Positions 4,879 through 5,431 of a DNA stretch of 5,431 bases are shown in pieces (position 1 is the stretch's first letter; each line of letters opens with the position of its first letter). Origin of the DNA: CAYGWP01 sp964353455 (GTDB lineage Bacteria; Planctomycetota; Phycisphaerae; FEN-1346); the NCBI GenBank assembly GCA_964353455.1, contig CAYGWP010000352.1:1-5431 (forward strand), given 5' to 3'. The position numbers and the translations under genes are program-made. Below the pieces are notes generated by a model. It did no database searches. It was given only the letters and a program-made list of their open reading frames with translations, and had not been told where the DNA came from.

Positions 4879-5431
4879 CCCCCCCGACAAGCCAACCTTC
4901 GCTGTCGCGCCGGAGCCTCCTCAAGTGGACCGCCGGCAGCACCGCCGCCCTGGCAACCATAAACTGGCAGAGTGCGCTGGCGGCCCAGGCGGGGCTTGCC
5001 GGCCCTTCGGCAGGCTCAGGGCGTAACGGCGACCGGCCCAACATCGTCGTCATCCTCGCCGACGACCAGGGCTGGGGCGACCTGAGCGTACACGGGAACT
5101 CGAACCTTTCCACGCCGAACATCGACTCGCTTGCCCGGAGCGGCGCCCTCTTTGAGCGGTTCTTCGTGTGCCCTGTCTGCTCGCCTACCCGCGCCGAGTT
5201 TCTCACCGGGCGCTACCACCCGCGCGGCGGCGTGCATGGGGTCACCACCGGCGGCGAGCGGCTCAATCTCGACGAGAAGACCATCGCCGACACCTTCAAG
5301 GCCGCCGGCTATGCCACCGGCGCCTTCGGAAAGTGGCACAATGGCGCGCAGTATCCGTATCATCCCAACGGGCGCGGCTTTGACGAGTTTTACGGGTTCT
5401 GCTCCGGGCACTGGGGCGACTATTTCGACGC
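4875..5431 (+). CDS. Sulfatase E, N-terminal part of a Tat-exported S1 sulfatase (3' end outside window)
   Basis: The frame from ATG 4875 is open to the window edge (185 complete codons). The N-terminus has a Tat signal, SLSRRSLLKWTAGSTAALA (9-27), with likely cleavage after SALA (33-36). A Gly/Ser/Ala linker (about 39-50) then leads to the sulfatase core, which starts DRPNIVVILADDQGWGD (metal ligands D63-D64). The formylglycine site is CSPTR (C102, R106) followed by FLTGR, and GKWHNG (152-157; K153, H155) is intact. The stretch PYHPNGRGFDEFYGFCSGHWGDYFD marks a sulfatase subgroup distinct from B, C and D; key parts are GRGFDEFYGF and the C-S-G-H-W segment. As in D, a cysteine lies three residues before the catalytic one (CPVC). 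The start overlaps the stop of D (ATGA). Part of the linker is coded by a palindromic repeat at 5002-5022. The substrate cannot be assigned from this half. Confidence 0.9.
   Translation, partial: MTPPTSQPSLSRRSLLKWTAGSTAALATINWQSALAAQAGLAGPSAGSGRNGDRPNIVVILADDQGWGDLSVHGNSNLSTPNIDSLARSGALFERFFVCPVCSPTRAEFLTGRYHPRGGVHGVTTGGERLNLDEKTIADTFKAAGYATGAFGKWHNGAQYPYHPNGRGFDEFYGFCSGHWGDYFD
5002..5022 (+). repeat. Small REP-like palindrome inside the coding linker of sulfatase E
   Basis: The 21-nt block has arms GCCCT (5002-5006) and AGGGC (5018-5022) around TCGGCAGGCTC. It closely resembles the dispersed element GCCCTTCGACAAGCTCAGGG that recurs in many environmental bacterial genomes (recalled, not checked). 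Here it is in frame and encodes residues 43-50 (GPSAGSGR), between the Tat signal and the sulfatase fold. Confidence 0.4.

Overview
The window is a GC-rich stretch of a bacterial genome made up almost entirely of sulfatases. Five consecutive same-strand genes are visible: the last 55 residues of one, three complete genes, and the first 185 residues of a fifth. All four visible N-termini carry a twin-arginine (Tat) export signal. All four visible active sites have the Cys-type formylglycine motif C-x-P-x-R. Dense runs of Tat-exported S1 (PF00884) sulfatases, short signals of the form TRR(E/D)FLK, and REP-like hairpins are typical of Planctomycetota and related PVC bacteria that break down sulfated polysaccharides. 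That assignment is inferred from style, as the window has no marker gene.

Layout: 1-169 is the C-terminal tail of sulfatase A. A 41-nt spacer with a small stem-loop and a Shine-Dalgarno (SD) site leads to sulfatase B (211-1557). A 187-nt spacer (1558-1744) is the only sizeable non-coding stretch. It holds a 16-nt inverted repeat, a 46-nt near-perfect hairpin of the GGGGACAGTCCCC type, and a short stretch matching the coded C-terminus of sulfatase C, stop codon included. Sulfatase C (1745-3340) follows, then a 47-nt spacer, sulfatase D (3388-4878), and sulfatase E, which starts inside D's stop codon (ATGA, 4875) and runs off the window. No gene is supported on the minus strand.

How they work together: A, B and C look like arylsulfatase A-type enzymes. 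D resembles the N-sulfoglucosamine sulfohydrolase (SGSH) type but has an altered GKxH motif. E is a further, distinct S1 sulfatase. The tight spacing suggests one transcript, possibly modulated at the B-C hairpin. The likely role is stepwise desulfation of a complex sulfated glycan outside the cytoplasm. All need formylglycine maturation by an FGE or anSME enzyme not present here, and Tat export implies that this occurs before translocation. The specific substrate cannot be read from the sequence.
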